A stretch of 64,000 nucleotides of DNA, taken from NCBI RefSeq assembly GCF_000709345.1, contig NZ_KL448323.1:1210912-1274911 (forward strand), given 5' to 3'. The stretch is from Polaromonas glacialis (GTDB lineage: Bacteria; Pseudomonadota; Gammaproteobacteria; Burkholderiales; Burkholderiaceae_C). Numbering within the stretch: the stretch's first letter is position 1; each line of letters begins with the position of its first letter. The notes under the pieces are model-generated. The model did no database searches. It was not told where the DNA came from and saw only the letters and a program-made list of their open reading frames with translations. Shown in pieces: positions 53,949-61,258 of the stretch. The position numbers were made by a program, and so were the translations under genes.

Positions 53949-54658
53949 GACCGGCTCAGCCTGGAATAAGTGGCGCCCATGTCGATCACATCGGCATCGC
54001 CCATGCCGGTTTCGGCCATCAGCCAGGCACCCGTGACAACGCCCTGCAGGTGCTTGATGTCGTGGCAGTTGTGGATCACCAGGTCCGGCGCAAACTGGCT
54101 GCCGTCCGCTTCGCTGATGTGGCTGGTGTTGTGCTTCAGGCCTGGCCGCCTGATGTCCCAGATCACGCCGCCCATGGCGCGCACCGCTGCCGCTTCATTC
54201 GCAAACCGCACGTCGCTGATGACGTGGCGGAACTGGTTGCTTTGCTGCTGGGCATGAACCCGGGCTTTCAGGGTGCGTGTCCAGTAGTCCTGGCCGCAGT
54301 AGGTGCGGCGGTATTCGGTGCCCCACCATTGCATGATTTGCCGTGGCGAGCGGGGAGCGGAAAATTCCTCTTTCACGCTCTTGCCGGGCTCTAACCATTT
54401 GCACTGCTCGATCACCGCCATCGCAAAGCCGTTGTCGGTGCTGCATCGGCTCAGCGCCAGGGCCTGGGTAGGCTCTTCCTTGGTGTCGCGCCGAGTCAAC
54501 ATGGACAGGTCGATCTTGTAAGCCTGGCAGATCTCGGTGCGCAGTGCATCGGCAAACGCCATCTGCGAAAACCGCAGGTGCGTTGCCAGCAGCTGGGCCA
54601 CCGTGTCCTTGCCGCTTCCGGCCAGGCCGCACAGGCCAATGATGTCCGAGCGCATCAT
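53945..54658 (-). CDS. Deoxynucleoside monophosphate kinase-like protein
   Basis: A 237-aa P-loop kinase of the phage dNMP kinase group. Walker A is GLAGSGKDTVA near residues 10-20. LRTEICQAYKIDLSML, SPRQIMQWWGTEYRRTYCGQ (substrate-binding region) and HVISDVRFANEAAAVRAMGG are typical of this family. Phage enzymes of this type phosphorylate dNMPs, including modified ones, to supply replication. Its start overlaps the upstream small gene. Confidence 0.85.
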   Translation of the reverse strand: MMRSDIIGLCGLAGSGKDTVAQLLATHLRFSQMAFADALRTEICQAYKIDLSMLTRRDTKEEPTQALALSRCSTDNGFAMAVIEQCKWLEPGKSVKEEFSAPRSPRQIMQWWGTEYRRTYCGQDYWTRTLKARVHAQQQSNQFRHVISDVRFANEAAAVRAMGGVIWDIRRPGLKHNTSHISEADGSQFAPDLVIHNCHDIKHLQGVVTGAWLMAETGMGDADVIDMGATYSRLSRS

Positions 54659-54870
54659 GCCTGTGCCTGGATGAGTTCGCCCTGCAGCGCGGCGCTGGCC
54701 TGGCCGTACTGCACGCTGTCGGCCTGGCGGTTGCAGGTGCGCAGCAAGTCCATGGCCAATGCCTCGGCTGGGGTGCGTTGCTGGCCGATGCGGGGGGTGC
54801 CGGCATCGGTTTGCACGGCAACGCCCTTGCCCTTAGGCAGATCGATTAAAACAATGGTGACGGTGGTCAT
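54655..54870 (-). CDS. Small hypothetical protein
   Basis: A 71-aa protein beginning MTTVTIVLIDLPKGKGVAVQ, then a helical C-terminus (TPAEALAMDLLRTCNRQA). The start overlaps the preceding gene stop and its own stop overlaps the kinase ATG. An upstream in-frame extension was discarded because it is antisense to a better gene. Function unknown. Confidence 0.65.
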   Translation of the reverse strand: MTTVTIVLIDLPKGKGVAVQTDAGTPRIGQQRTPAEALAMDLLRTCNRQADSVQYGQASAALQGELIQAQA

Positions 54871-55223
54871 ACGATGCGCAGTCCTGGAGTTTGTGGGGTG
54901 GCGGGTTTTTCGGCATGCTTGAGCCAGCTGGGCGCCAGGGGCGCAAGCTGGCAGGTCTTGACGCTGGCGCGCAGCTGGTTCTGCACGCTGCGAAAGTGAA
55001 AGAGTTCTAGGTCCAGGCACCGGCCCGAGGTGAGTTCGTTGCGGTGCCGGTCGTAAAACGTGGCGGCTTCCTTGCCCAGCCACTGCACCGTGATGCCGTC
55101 CGGAAACAGCCCGGCGGTGTCGCGCAGCACCAGCACCATGCCCCGCGTGGTGTCTGCTGCCATGCAGGTGCCGGCGCTCATGCGCAGGTAGGCGCGGATC
55201 GGAAGGGTGCTTGGCTCGGACAT
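54867..55223 (-). CDS. Hypothetical protein
   Basis: A 118-aa protein, start MSEPSTLPIRAYLRMSAGTC. GITVQWLGKEAATFYDRHRN suggests a small mixed alpha/beta domain, and the C-terminus is Pro/Ala-rich. It belongs to the leftward operon with a 4-nt overlap downstream and a 6-nt gap upstream. No family recognised. Confidence 0.65.
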   Translation of the reverse strand: MSEPSTLPIRAYLRMSAGTCMAADTTRGMVLVLRDTAGLFPDGITVQWLGKEAATFYDRHRNELTSGRCLDLELFHFRSVQNQLRASVKTCQLAPLAPSWLKHAEKPATPQTPGLRIV

Positions 55224-55229
55224 TGCGGT

Positions 55230-55397
55230 TTACTGGATGTAATGAACGGTCGCGGCACCATCGGCTGGCAGCAGGAACGTCCAGGCGGGCGGTGCGTCGG
55301 GGTAGCGCTGCTCGGCGTCAAGCGCGGCCTGCAGTTGGCCCGCAAAGACGCCGGTGTATTCGGCCACGCCGGGGATCAGGATGCGAAAGCTCAGCAT
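55230..55397 (-). CDS. Small hypothetical protein
   Basis: A 55-aa frame starting MLSFRILIPGVAEYTGVFAG and ending with LPADGAATVHYIQ before TAA. It fills the space between two accepted genes, overlaps the upstream gene by 7 nt and leaves 6 nt to the next, as the other genes of the operon do. The pattern of variable third positions fits coding. Function unknown. Confidence 0.55.
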   Translation of the reverse strand: MLSFRILIPGVAEYTGVFAGQLQAALDAEQRYPDAPPAWTFLLPADGAATVHYIQ

Positions 55398-55753
55398 GTG
55401 GCACCGCCTTGCATGAGCTTGGTGCTTTCTGGAAAGGCGAACATCAGGCCACCCGTGTTTGTTAGCTGCTCAAGAGACATATCTGCCGATTCTTTGAGCT
55501 TGATTTCGCTGCTGATCATTGCGAGATAGAGCGGCTCGCTTTTGTCGCAGGCCTTTTGTGTGGACAGCAGGCGACTGAAAGCCATCAGAGCTTCGAGCTT
55601 GGCGGTCTCGCGAGTCCACGCAGGCAACCAGAAATTGGCGCCATCGCCTGTTTTCGGCAGCATGGGGAAAGGCATTCGGCGGGCCTTGACGGGCCGCTTG
55701 GCGCTGGCTGTGCAGGCGTCTGCACAGGGTTCGCTGGGGGAAGGGGTGTTCAA
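55391..55753 (-). CDS. Hypothetical protein, first gene of the leftward operon
   Basis: A 120-aa protein. The N-terminal 40 residues are basic and Ser/Ala/Pro-rich; the rest is helical (TAKLEALMAFSRLLSTQKAC, LAMISSEIKLKESADMSLEQ). It is the first gene after a predicted promoter at 55838-55866, with a leader of about 78 nt. Function unknown. Confidence 0.6.
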   Translation of the reverse strand: MNTPSPSEPCADACTASAKRPVKARRMPFPMLPKTGDGANFWLPAWTRETAKLEALMAFSRLLSTQKACDKSEPLYLAMISSEIKLKESADMSLEQLTNTGGLMFAFPESTKLMQGGATC

Positions 55754-56066
55754 TTGAGCCTCCGAGGTAAATAAGCCCGCAAGGTGGGGGTCGGCTTATG
55801 GCTGCCTGGCGCTTCGAGGATTCGCTGCGTTAGGAGAATAATATTCCGAATAAGGAACATATGCAATAACAATAACGGAACAATGTTTATTATTCGGAAT
55901 ATCAACGGGTCCTATACGGAATTTGTTGAATGCTTTTGAACTCTGGTTCCGCAGGTTGAATGTTTCCTGTGCTGCTGTTGGTGAATGCCCAACAAAAACA
56001 GAGCCTTTCATTGATATCTGGTACCCTAAAGGTGTCGCCAAATAGACTTTCCAGGGGGTAATTCCT
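55754..56066. other. Gene-free operator region of the leftward operon
   Basis: About 310 nt without a credible gene. It holds three operator-like sites: 55843-55858 (in the promoter), TTATTCGGAATAT at 55890-55902, and GTCCTATACGGAATT at 55909-55923. The first two form a 13-bp inverted repeat 36 nt apart. The spacing recalls the multiple operators of lambda-like phages. Confidence 0.6.
55838..55866 (-). promoter_or_regulatory. Predicted leftward early promoter with operator in spacer
   Basis: On the minus strand TTGCAT (55866-55861) and TATTAT (55843-55838) are 17 nt apart. The spacer contains GTTCCTTATTCGGAAT, which matches 13 of 16 positions of the sequence inside the rightward promoter at 59475-59503. 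This is the layout of a repressor-controlled phage early promoter. Confidence 0.65.
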
Positions 56067-56282
56067 ATGAAGCTTTACTACTCACCATCACGCATTTCCA
56101 ATGGGCCGCGCATAAACGAAGCAAGACTGGACGGGAAAAACGTCTCTTTGCAAAGGGTTAAAGCCGTGGCCCTTAGCGCCTCCGCATCGCACGTGAGTCC
56201 ACCTGCGCGTGAAGCGGCGCAAGATTTTGGTTTCTTTCCCAAGGACGTCCAAGGCGTGATTGTTCGTTGGCCCAGCCTGTAA
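56067..56282 (+). CDS. Small protein upstream of nucleotidyltransferase-fold gene
   Basis: A 71-aa basic protein, MKLYYSPSRISNGPRINEAR at the start, preceded by GGGGGTAATTCCT. It overlaps the next gene by 16 nt, so the two form a bicistron. Such a short gene in front of a nucleotidyltransferase could be an antitoxin, but it has no recognised DNA-binding motif. Function unknown. Confidence 0.55.
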   Translation: MKLYYSPSRISNGPRINEARLDGKNVSLQRVKAVALSASASHVSPPAREAAQDFGFFPKDVQGVIVRWPSL

Positions 56283-57133
56283 GGCAGGCCAAAAGGCTGA
56301 GCACGATAGCCGGCCAGCGGGGCATCACGCCCTTCACGCGGGATGATTTCTTCTATGTCACCAGCAAGGTGACGCAAGAGCCCGACCGCTTGGTATTAGT
56401 GGGTGGGCAAGCCTTGGAAACCTGGGGCGTGCTCCTCAAGGTGCCTACGCCCAACGGCCAGCTCCACCCGTTAACCGAAGACACCGACTGGCTGGGGGAC
56501 CGTTCCGATGCGGTATGGCTGGCCAATTTGCTGGGCGTTGAGCATACCGAGTTGTGGAGCCCTTCATTTGATGACTCCACCACCGCCGCAGCGTTGTTGT
56601 ACCTGGAGCGGGTAGAGAGCCAGGTGCTGATGATGGATTTTTTGCGTTGCGTCACCGGCCTTGAAAATCAGGAAATAGACCAGTTGGCCGCTGAAATCGA
56701 AGTGCCCGCACCCGATGGCGGCAGTATCAAGTTGCGGGTGCTGCACCCGCTGCACTGTCTTGTCAGCCGCATGGCCAACCTGGCGGTGCATCCTCGCAAG
56801 CGCCAGGGAAACGGGCCCATGCAAGCCCAGTGGGCCGTGGACATTGTGCGAGCCTATCTTAAAGATTTGGTGCAGAGCGCTACTGAAGGTCAAATTCGCA
56901 AGGCTTGCCACAAGGTGGCCGATATGGCCGAATTTGGTCATGCAGAGTATTGCTATTTGCACTTTGGCATTGATCCCTTGCTGGCCATAACCGGCGACGT
57001 GCTTGCCGCTGGCGGAGAAGGCTTTGTCACCCTGGACTGGCCGCGTACCGTGGCGCGCATAGAAGGCCGGCGCCGAAAATGGCTGGCCCGACAACAGCAC
57101 ATCAGGGAGCGTGCCAAGCTACGGGCGGGCTAA
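56267..57133 (+). CDS. Nucleotidyltransferase-fold protein (AbiEii/MNT-like), candidate toxin or defence gene
   Basis: A 288-aa protein with TTG start at 56267. RLVLVGGQALETWGVLLKV is a G-G nucleotidyltransferase signature, and LTEDTDWLGDRSDAVWLANL, about 25 residues later, supplies the D-x-D metal pair (EDTDW). The remainder is helical with RVLHPLHCLVSRMANLAV and CHKVADMAEFGHAEYCYLHF. The layout matches a group of uncharacterised proteins with VGGQAL and a Thr-x-D-x-D motif related to AbiEii toxins. The GC content is lower than that of neighbours. It converges on the DUF3037-like gene. A toxin or defence role is inferred. Confidence 0.65.
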   Translation: MAQPVRQAKRLSTIAGQRGITPFTRDDFFYVTSKVTQEPDRLVLVGGQALETWGVLLKVPTPNGQLHPLTEDTDWLGDRSDAVWLANLLGVEHTELWSPSFDDSTTAAALLYLERVESQVLMMDFLRCVTGLENQEIDQLAAEIEVPAPDGGSIKLRVLHPLHCLVSRMANLAVHPRKRQGNGPMQAQWAVDIVRAYLKDLVQSATEGQIRKACHKVADMAEFGHAEYCYLHFGIDPLLAITGDVLAAGGEGFVTLDWPRTVARIEGRRRKWLARQQHIRERAKLRAG

Positions 57134-57177
57134 GGAAAATCCTTTGTCTTGCACTTGCACTGTGCGTCACTGGCTGG

Positions 57178-58062
57178 CTAGATCACGCCCATGTCTTCCA
57201 GAATGTTCTGGGCCATGGCCCGTTCACTGCTGAATGCGTGCAACTTGGCGCCGCTCTTTTTAAGCAGCCAGGACAAGCCGTCAATTTCCTTTTGAATCAC
57301 GCCCATGTCTGCCCTGGTAAAGCCCTCAATGTCCAGTGGCTGCAGCAGGTACATGATGTTGGAAGCGCTAGGGTAAACCTCGCGGGCCTTGAGCACCGCA
57401 TTAGCCGCCCTGTCTAGGTAGGCGCTGCGGTGGTAATGGGTTTTGTACCAGGCTGAGGCAATCGAGCCTCTGTAGTCGCCTTCTTTGCCGGCACCGAAAA
57501 TCTGCAAATCAATCTGCACCTCGCCGCCGTCCTGGGCCGACACCACAGGTGCTGCACGCCAGAATTCTGGCGCTTTTTTGCTGTGCATGTGCTTGCTCAG
57601 CAATTCACGTACAGTTTTGCGAACATTGCGCGTGGTGTGGGCATGGTCGTCGCCATCGAGCCGCTCGGCCGCGTTTTCGCGTGATCCCAGCGGCACCATG
57701 CGCTTAAACATGCTGTCCACAATGCTCTGCGGCGTTTCACCACGCACGAACAACGGTTCTCCCAAAGAGATGTTCCACCCCGAAGGAATCCGGACTCCTT
57801 GCCCCAGCGCTTGCTCGGCCTGATCAATCAAGAAACCTGCATCGTCGGCCATGTCGTCGTTGTACAGGCAGCGCAGCCCTGACAGGTTGCTCAGAAACCG
57901 GCTGGTGATGCCGCCGCCCTGATGATCTGTAAACACCACGCCGACGTTAAGCTGTTCGCCCGTGGCCCTGTCCAGACATAGGCGTGCAACTTGCCAGATC
58001 CCTTCAGCCCTGGGCTTGAAGGGTATGTCTTTTGGGTCAAGGAGTTGCAACAGCGAATGCAT
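57178..58062 (-). CDS. DUF3037-like protein of the HipA-like kinase operon
   Basis: A 294-aa soluble protein. The segment WQVARLCLDRATGEQLNVGV followed by VFTDHQGG has the pattern of DUF3037 proteins (R-x-x-x-x-x-x-x-G-E-x-x-N-V-G-V). DUF3037 genes are, from memory, frequent neighbours of HipA-like kinase genes; here the start lies 26 nt inside the kinase-like gene. The protein is roughly twice the common length of short DUF3037 members, with a helical C-terminal half ending ERAMAQNILEDMGVI. Possible roles are kinase regulator, substrate or antitoxin; none is demonstrated. Confidence 0.65.
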   Translation of the reverse strand: MHSLLQLLDPKDIPFKPRAEGIWQVARLCLDRATGEQLNVGVVFTDHQGGGITSRFLSNLSGLRCLYNDDMADDAGFLIDQAEQALGQGVRIPSGWNISLGEPLFVRGETPQSIVDSMFKRMVPLGSRENAAERLDGDDHAHTTRNVRKTVRELLSKHMHSKKAPEFWRAAPVVSAQDGGEVQIDLQIFGAGKEGDYRGSIASAWYKTHYHRSAYLDRAANAVLKAREVYPSASNIMYLLQPLDIEGFTRADMGVIQKEIDGLSWLLKKSGAKLHAFSSERAMAQNILEDMGVI

Positions 58063-58936
58063 GAGGTGAAGTCAGGTTAAGAATCCCAAATCGTTTGGAC
58101 AAAAGCGAGTCTACGCGGTGCATGCGCTCGTTCAAAAAATAAAGCCATTGGGCGCTTGTGCCTGGCGACAGCTTGGCGCACCAGTAGGCGATTTCGAAGA
58201 ACACAGAACGCATATTTTGCGCCTGATGCAAGGCGCTGTCACTGCACCGCTTGAAACCGTCTGTTCGGGCGGCCGATGCGCTGATATTGCCGTATACATA
58301 CATATTGTGGTGGATGGCGTTGGCAAACCCATGGTCCAGCAGTCCTTCGAGCTCATCGCCGTGCCAGCAGGGCTCGGCATTGCGGTACAGCAGTCTGCCG
58401 TGGTCGATCAGCGCAAAGTCCTGGTGCGCTTTTCGCACCATGTTGTAGGGGTGCCGGTCAGAGTTGCCGGTGTATTCGTCAAGGGCGATGGCGTCATGCA
58501 CGTGAGGCCAGTGGGCTTGCTCGGTGATGAGTGCGTCGGTGTTTAACAGCCCGGTGGCCTGGGTGCGGCTGATCTCCTGCGTGCAAAAGAACAGGCGCAC
58601 GCCGCCGGGCAACTCAGGGGGCAAGGCGCCGTGTGTGAAGGCTGGCAGTTCGCTGGAGCGTATGTTGGCCAGGAATGCCGAGGCGGCGACCGGCAGTTGG
58701 CCGGCGCGGGCCAGCAACCAGCCGCTGATCTCGTTCAGGCACATCACGACGCCTTGCCGCACCGAGAGGTCGATGGCCTTGGCATAGACGTCAGTCGGGC
58801 CTGTGCCGGGCAGGTCAAACTGGCAGTGGAGCACGGGGCAGACATTGTCCTGGTCGTCATTGGCCCACCGGTAGGGGGTAATGAAATTATCGGGGTTGGC
58901 CAGTCCAATCAGGAAGTGGTTGGGCTGGTAGGTCAT
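58037..58936 (-). CDS. HipA-like kinase-domain protein
   Basis: A 299-aa protein with kinase-like landmarks: VYAKAID with K53, LNEISGWLLARAGQLPVAAS (Glu in helix C and the G-L-P-V pattern of HipA proteins), and the catalytic loop LDEYTGNSDRHPYNMV with D160, R161 and N165, then FALIDHGRLL with metal-binding D178. This motif set matches the HipA_2 group, a branch distinct from classical HipA. It is ATGA-coupled to the upstream helix-turn-helix gene and overlaps the DUF3037-like gene. The target could be a tRNA synthetase or another protein, as for HipA/HipT; the family is not well studied. Confidence 0.72.
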   Translation of the reverse strand: MTYQPNHFLIGLANPDNFITPYRWANDDQDNVCPVLHCQFDLPGTGPTDVYAKAIDLSVRQGVVMCLNEISGWLLARAGQLPVAASAFLANIRSSELPAFTHGALPPELPGGVRLFFCTQEISRTQATGLLNTDALITEQAHWPHVHDAIALDEYTGNSDRHPYNMVRKAHQDFALIDHGRLLYRNAEPCWHGDELEGLLDHGFANAIHHNMYVYGNISASAARTDGFKRCSDSALHQAQNMRSVFFEIAYWCAKLSPGTSAQWLYFLNERMHRVDSLLSKRFGILNLTSPHAFAVATP

Positions 58937-59436
58937 GACTTGTTGGCGGCCTTGTTAACGAGGTCGGTGGTGCGGGTGACCGGCTTGGCTTTTAGCACCA
59001 TGTCCGCCACGGGCGTTGATTGGGCAGGTGGGTTGATGCGCTGCAGGCTGTCGTGCAGCCAGGCAATGTCGCCTTCTTCTAGTTGTCCGGCCAGCGTGCG
59101 GGTGCACAAATCTTCGACGAGCGCGCGCGCCCGCGGTGACATGGCGCGCCACTCCTCATCGGGCATAACGGGCGGGCGCGGCTCCCCCATGCGTAAAGGC
59201 TCGCCGGCGGCCAGCCGCTTGAGCAGGTCCGGGTCAAGAATGTCGCAGGCCCGCAGCTTGAAGGCCTTGGCGACCTTTTCTACGCTATCGATTTGAGCGG
59301 CACCTTCATCCAATCGCATTCGACGAATTGTCGTTTTTGGGACGTCCGCAAGGATGCTCAGCGAATGCTCTGTAAGACCAGCGTTTGCGTCTATCAAGCC
59401 TTTGAGATTTTTAGAAAGAATGGCTGTTGTATCCAT
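58933..59436 (-). CDS. Helix-turn-helix repressor-like protein
   Basis: A 167-aa regulator. The N-terminal HTH is TEHSLSILADVPKTTIRRMR with DSVEKVAKAFKLRACDILDP after it, an XRE-type pattern. The C-terminal half (DEEWRAMSPRARALVEDLCT) resembles the small non-peptidase domain of some phage repressors. ATG at 59436 was preferred to 59466. Divergent from a Cro-like gene, it could be the prophage repressor, the antitoxin-like partner of the kinase, or both. The stop overlaps the kinase start. Confidence 0.75.
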   Translation of the reverse strand: MDTTAILSKNLKGLIDANAGLTEHSLSILADVPKTTIRRMRLDEGAAQIDSVEKVAKAFKLRACDILDPDLLKRLAAGEPLRMGEPRPPVMPDEEWRAMSPRARALVEDLCTRTLAGQLEEGDIAWLHDSLQRINPPAQSTPVADMVLKAKPVTRTTDLVNKAANKS

Positions 59437-59474
59437 GTTTCTAGTTTGGCCCATCAAAAAGAACAATAATGGAT

Positions 59475-59503
59475 TTGTGAAGTTCCGAATTCGGACTCAT
59501 AAT
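59475..59503 (+). promoter_or_regulatory. Predicted rightward early promoter with palindromic operator
   Basis: TTGTGA (59475-59480) and CATAAT (59498-59503) are 17 nt apart. The spacer contains TCCGAATTCGGA, a perfect 12-bp palindrome at 59484-59495, within GTTCCGAATTCGGACT. It matches the operator in the leftward promoter. A transcript would begin at or within a few nt of the ATG at 59511. Confidence 0.68.
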
Positions 59504-59510
59504 GCGACCT

Positions 59511-59924
59511 ATGTTTATTAACTTACACAGCCATGTTCTGGCCAAGTTGGCTGCGCGTGAGATTCCCTGGACGCAGGTGGCACGCGACACCGGCATTCCG
59601 TATGAAACCCTGAAAAAGATTGCATCGGGCCGCACGCCCAATCCAGGGGTGCAGCATGTGCAAAAGCTGGCTGACTACTTTGGGGGCAGCTTGCTGGCCA
59701 GCGACCGGCCCGCAGAATCCGAAAGCCAAGCCATGCCAACGCCTCAAGAGGTTTTCATGAAGTTGGCCGATGGGCTGGCGTTACAAGAGCGGCGCATTGG
59801 CCCGACTGACCGGCGCATGGTTAAACAACAGTTTGACGGTCCGGAAAAGCGCATCTCTCTGGTGCCGCACCGGACTGTTGATCGTAGGCAGGTAGATATC
59901 GCCAGCGAAGGGCAGGGGGTCTGA
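59511..59924 (+). CDS. Cro/CI-type helix-turn-helix regulator
   Basis: A 137-aa DNA-binding protein. LAAREIPWTQVARDTGIPYE and TLKKIASGRTPNPGVQHVQK form an XRE HTH. The rest is polar, with LADGLALQERRIGPTDRRMV. The ATG at 59511 was chosen over 59502, because the latter overlaps the predicted -10 box. The mRNA may be leaderless. As the first rightward gene it is placed like Cro. Confidence 0.78.
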   Translation: MFINLHSHVLAKLAAREIPWTQVARDTGIPYETLKKIASGRTPNPGVQHVQKLADYFGGSLLASDRPAESESQAMPTPQEVFMKLADGLALQERRIGPTDRRMVKQQFDGPEKRISLVPHRTVDRRQVDIASEGQGV

Positions 59925-59925
59925 G

Positions 59926-60639
59926 ATGGCTAGTGCTCGAAAATTGAAAAATCGCCACGCTAAGAGGCATGTCCGGTCACAACTGGCTTTTGCAGTTGCG
60001 GCTGATCCGCTTGATGCTTTTGGCGAGGTTGTCCTGACGCTGTGGTCTGGTCGCCGGGTTATCAGTCGTTCGCTAAGCCCTGAATGGGCGGCTGCGCTGG
60101 CCCGCTTGCTTACTCCTGATGGCCAATCACCATCTGTCGCGGTCGATTCCTCTGCTCCTGTTGACGGGAAGTGCGGGCCGGAAGTCGGTCTGAACACTGG
60201 CTTTGCACAAGAGGCAAAAGGCAGTGTATTTGGACACGCGCAAGACGCTCTTCTTGCCGGCATCGAAACAAGGCTGACACAAGAAATGCTCCGGCTCGTC
60301 GGCCCGCTCCGGGAGTTCGCTCGCCGGTCGCAGCTTATACGCGAAGAAATCCCCAACGAGGCCCAGTTTTGCAAGCTGATATCTGCCGCACTCCCGATCA
60401 TCTCGCTCCATGTCGCTAATGCGTTCCTGGAGAGCGCGCAGAAGAACACCTTTGCTGGTGATGGCGTTTTGTACCTCAATGATATTGGCTTGAGCCTGAA
60501 TGATCTTGTCCGTGAGATCGATCTGGAGGGCCGCAAATTTCTGGCGGTCGCGCTCGTTGAGCGTAAATCCAGCGACATCTTTAAGGAAGGTGTAGCTAGC
60601 CTGAAGGGCTGCAATAGCTGTGGCGGTTTCCATTTATGA
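59926..60639 (+). CDS. Uncertain rightward frame, 5' part possibly coding
   Basis: The frame starts 2 nt after the Cro-like gene and its first 65 residues look coding (VVLTLWSGRRVISRSLSPEW). From about 60127 it lies entirely antisense to a better-supported gene on the minus strand and has no recognisable motifs. It may be a real gene truncated and extended by chance, or only its 5' part may matter. Confidence 0.3.
   Translation: MASARKLKNRHAKRHVRSQLAFAVAADPLDAFGEVVLTLWSGRRVISRSLSPEWAAALARLLTPDGQSPSVAVDSSAPVDGKCGPEVGLNTGFAQEAKGSVFGHAQDALLAGIETRLTQEMLRLVGPLREFARRSQLIREEIPNEAQFCKLISAALPIISLHVANAFLESAQKNTFAGDGVLYLNDIGLSLNDLVREIDLEGRKFLAVALVERKSSDIFKEGVASLKGCNSCGGFHL
60127..60633 (-). CDS. Phage-type hypothetical protein with zinc-ribbon C-terminus
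   Basis: A 168-aa protein. A helical N-terminus (FTLNERDRQKFAALQIDLTD, then IIQAQANIIEVQNAI) is followed by FLCQPCFDAGKKSVL and TAFCLLCKASV, two Cys-x2-Cys pairs that should bind zinc. This pattern is typical of small prophage proteins. AAAGGGA lies upstream of the ATG. Position opposite to the rightward operon suggests separate expression. Function unknown. Confidence 0.75.
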   Translation of the reverse strand: METATAIAALQASYTFLKDVAGFTLNERDRQKFAALQIDLTDKIIQAQANIIEVQNAITSKGVLLRALQERISDMERDDRECGRYQLAKLGLVGDFFAYKLRPASELPERADEPEHFLCQPCFDAGKKSVLRVSKYTAFCLLCKASVQTDFRPALPVNRSRGIDRDRW

Positions 60640-60754
60640 GCATTCCCTTTGTTGCTGATGGTCGTGTGACAACTCCATTGTCCAGCTTTGGGGATGCTCG
60701 CCTTTTGCGTGTCCGGCACCTTGATATCAACAACGCAGGGCAGGGTTCGTGATA

Positions 60755-61123
60755 TCAGCCAATACCCAACCATTTGGTGATGGCCGAAGCCGTTACCTGA
60801 TTCATAACTGCGGCAAGCCAACCGCCCAAAAACATGAAAACTGCAAATGCAGCTTGCATGAGCCGGTAGCGCCAAGTGTTTTTGCGCAGTTGGGCGGTCA
60901 ACTCGTCCGCAAACAGCCTTCCGCTCAATGTCGGCGCGAAGCCAACCAGGGCGGTGACTTCGCCGTGCGATTCGCGAGACCTGCTTGTTATGTATTGACC
61001 GGTTGCATGGAAATTGTCGATCAACTCCTTTGCGGCCCAGTAGTCGGACTTCTCGGGATTCCCACTGTTCGACAACAGCTTGAGGTACGTTACTTTGAAA
61101 TTCTTTGATTGGGTCGTTGCCAT
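60755..61123 (-). CDS. Small hypothetical membrane protein
   Basis: A 122-aa protein with a cytoplasmic N-terminal part (FKVTYLKLLSNSGNPEKSDY) and one transmembrane helix near the C-terminus (LMQAAFAVFMFLGGWLAAVM). The basic residues before the helix predict an inside N-terminus. ATG at 61123 was preferred to an upstream start. It could be a prophage exclusion protein, but no family is recognised. Confidence 0.6.
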   Translation of the reverse strand: MATTQSKNFKVTYLKLLSNSGNPEKSDYWAAKELIDNFHATGQYITSRSRESHGEVTALVGFAPTLSGRLFADELTAQLRKNTWRYRLMQAAFAVFMFLGGWLAAVMNQVTASAITKWLGIG

Positions 61124-61258
61124 CTTGTTCGTTGTCGGGTTCGTTTTTGGTACTGCTTGGACCAAAGGCTACCTGATTCCCAACTTCTTTCCCGAACTTG
61201 TTGGTGCTGTCGTATTTGAAAGCACCCAAGGCGTGGGGCAGGGCTTGTGATGCTTTCA

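Noticed and set aside
55796-56041. Possible 71-81 aa gene in the operator region
   Set aside because: It would overlie the predicted leftward promoter and all three operator-like sites, and its residues there merely translate the palindromes.
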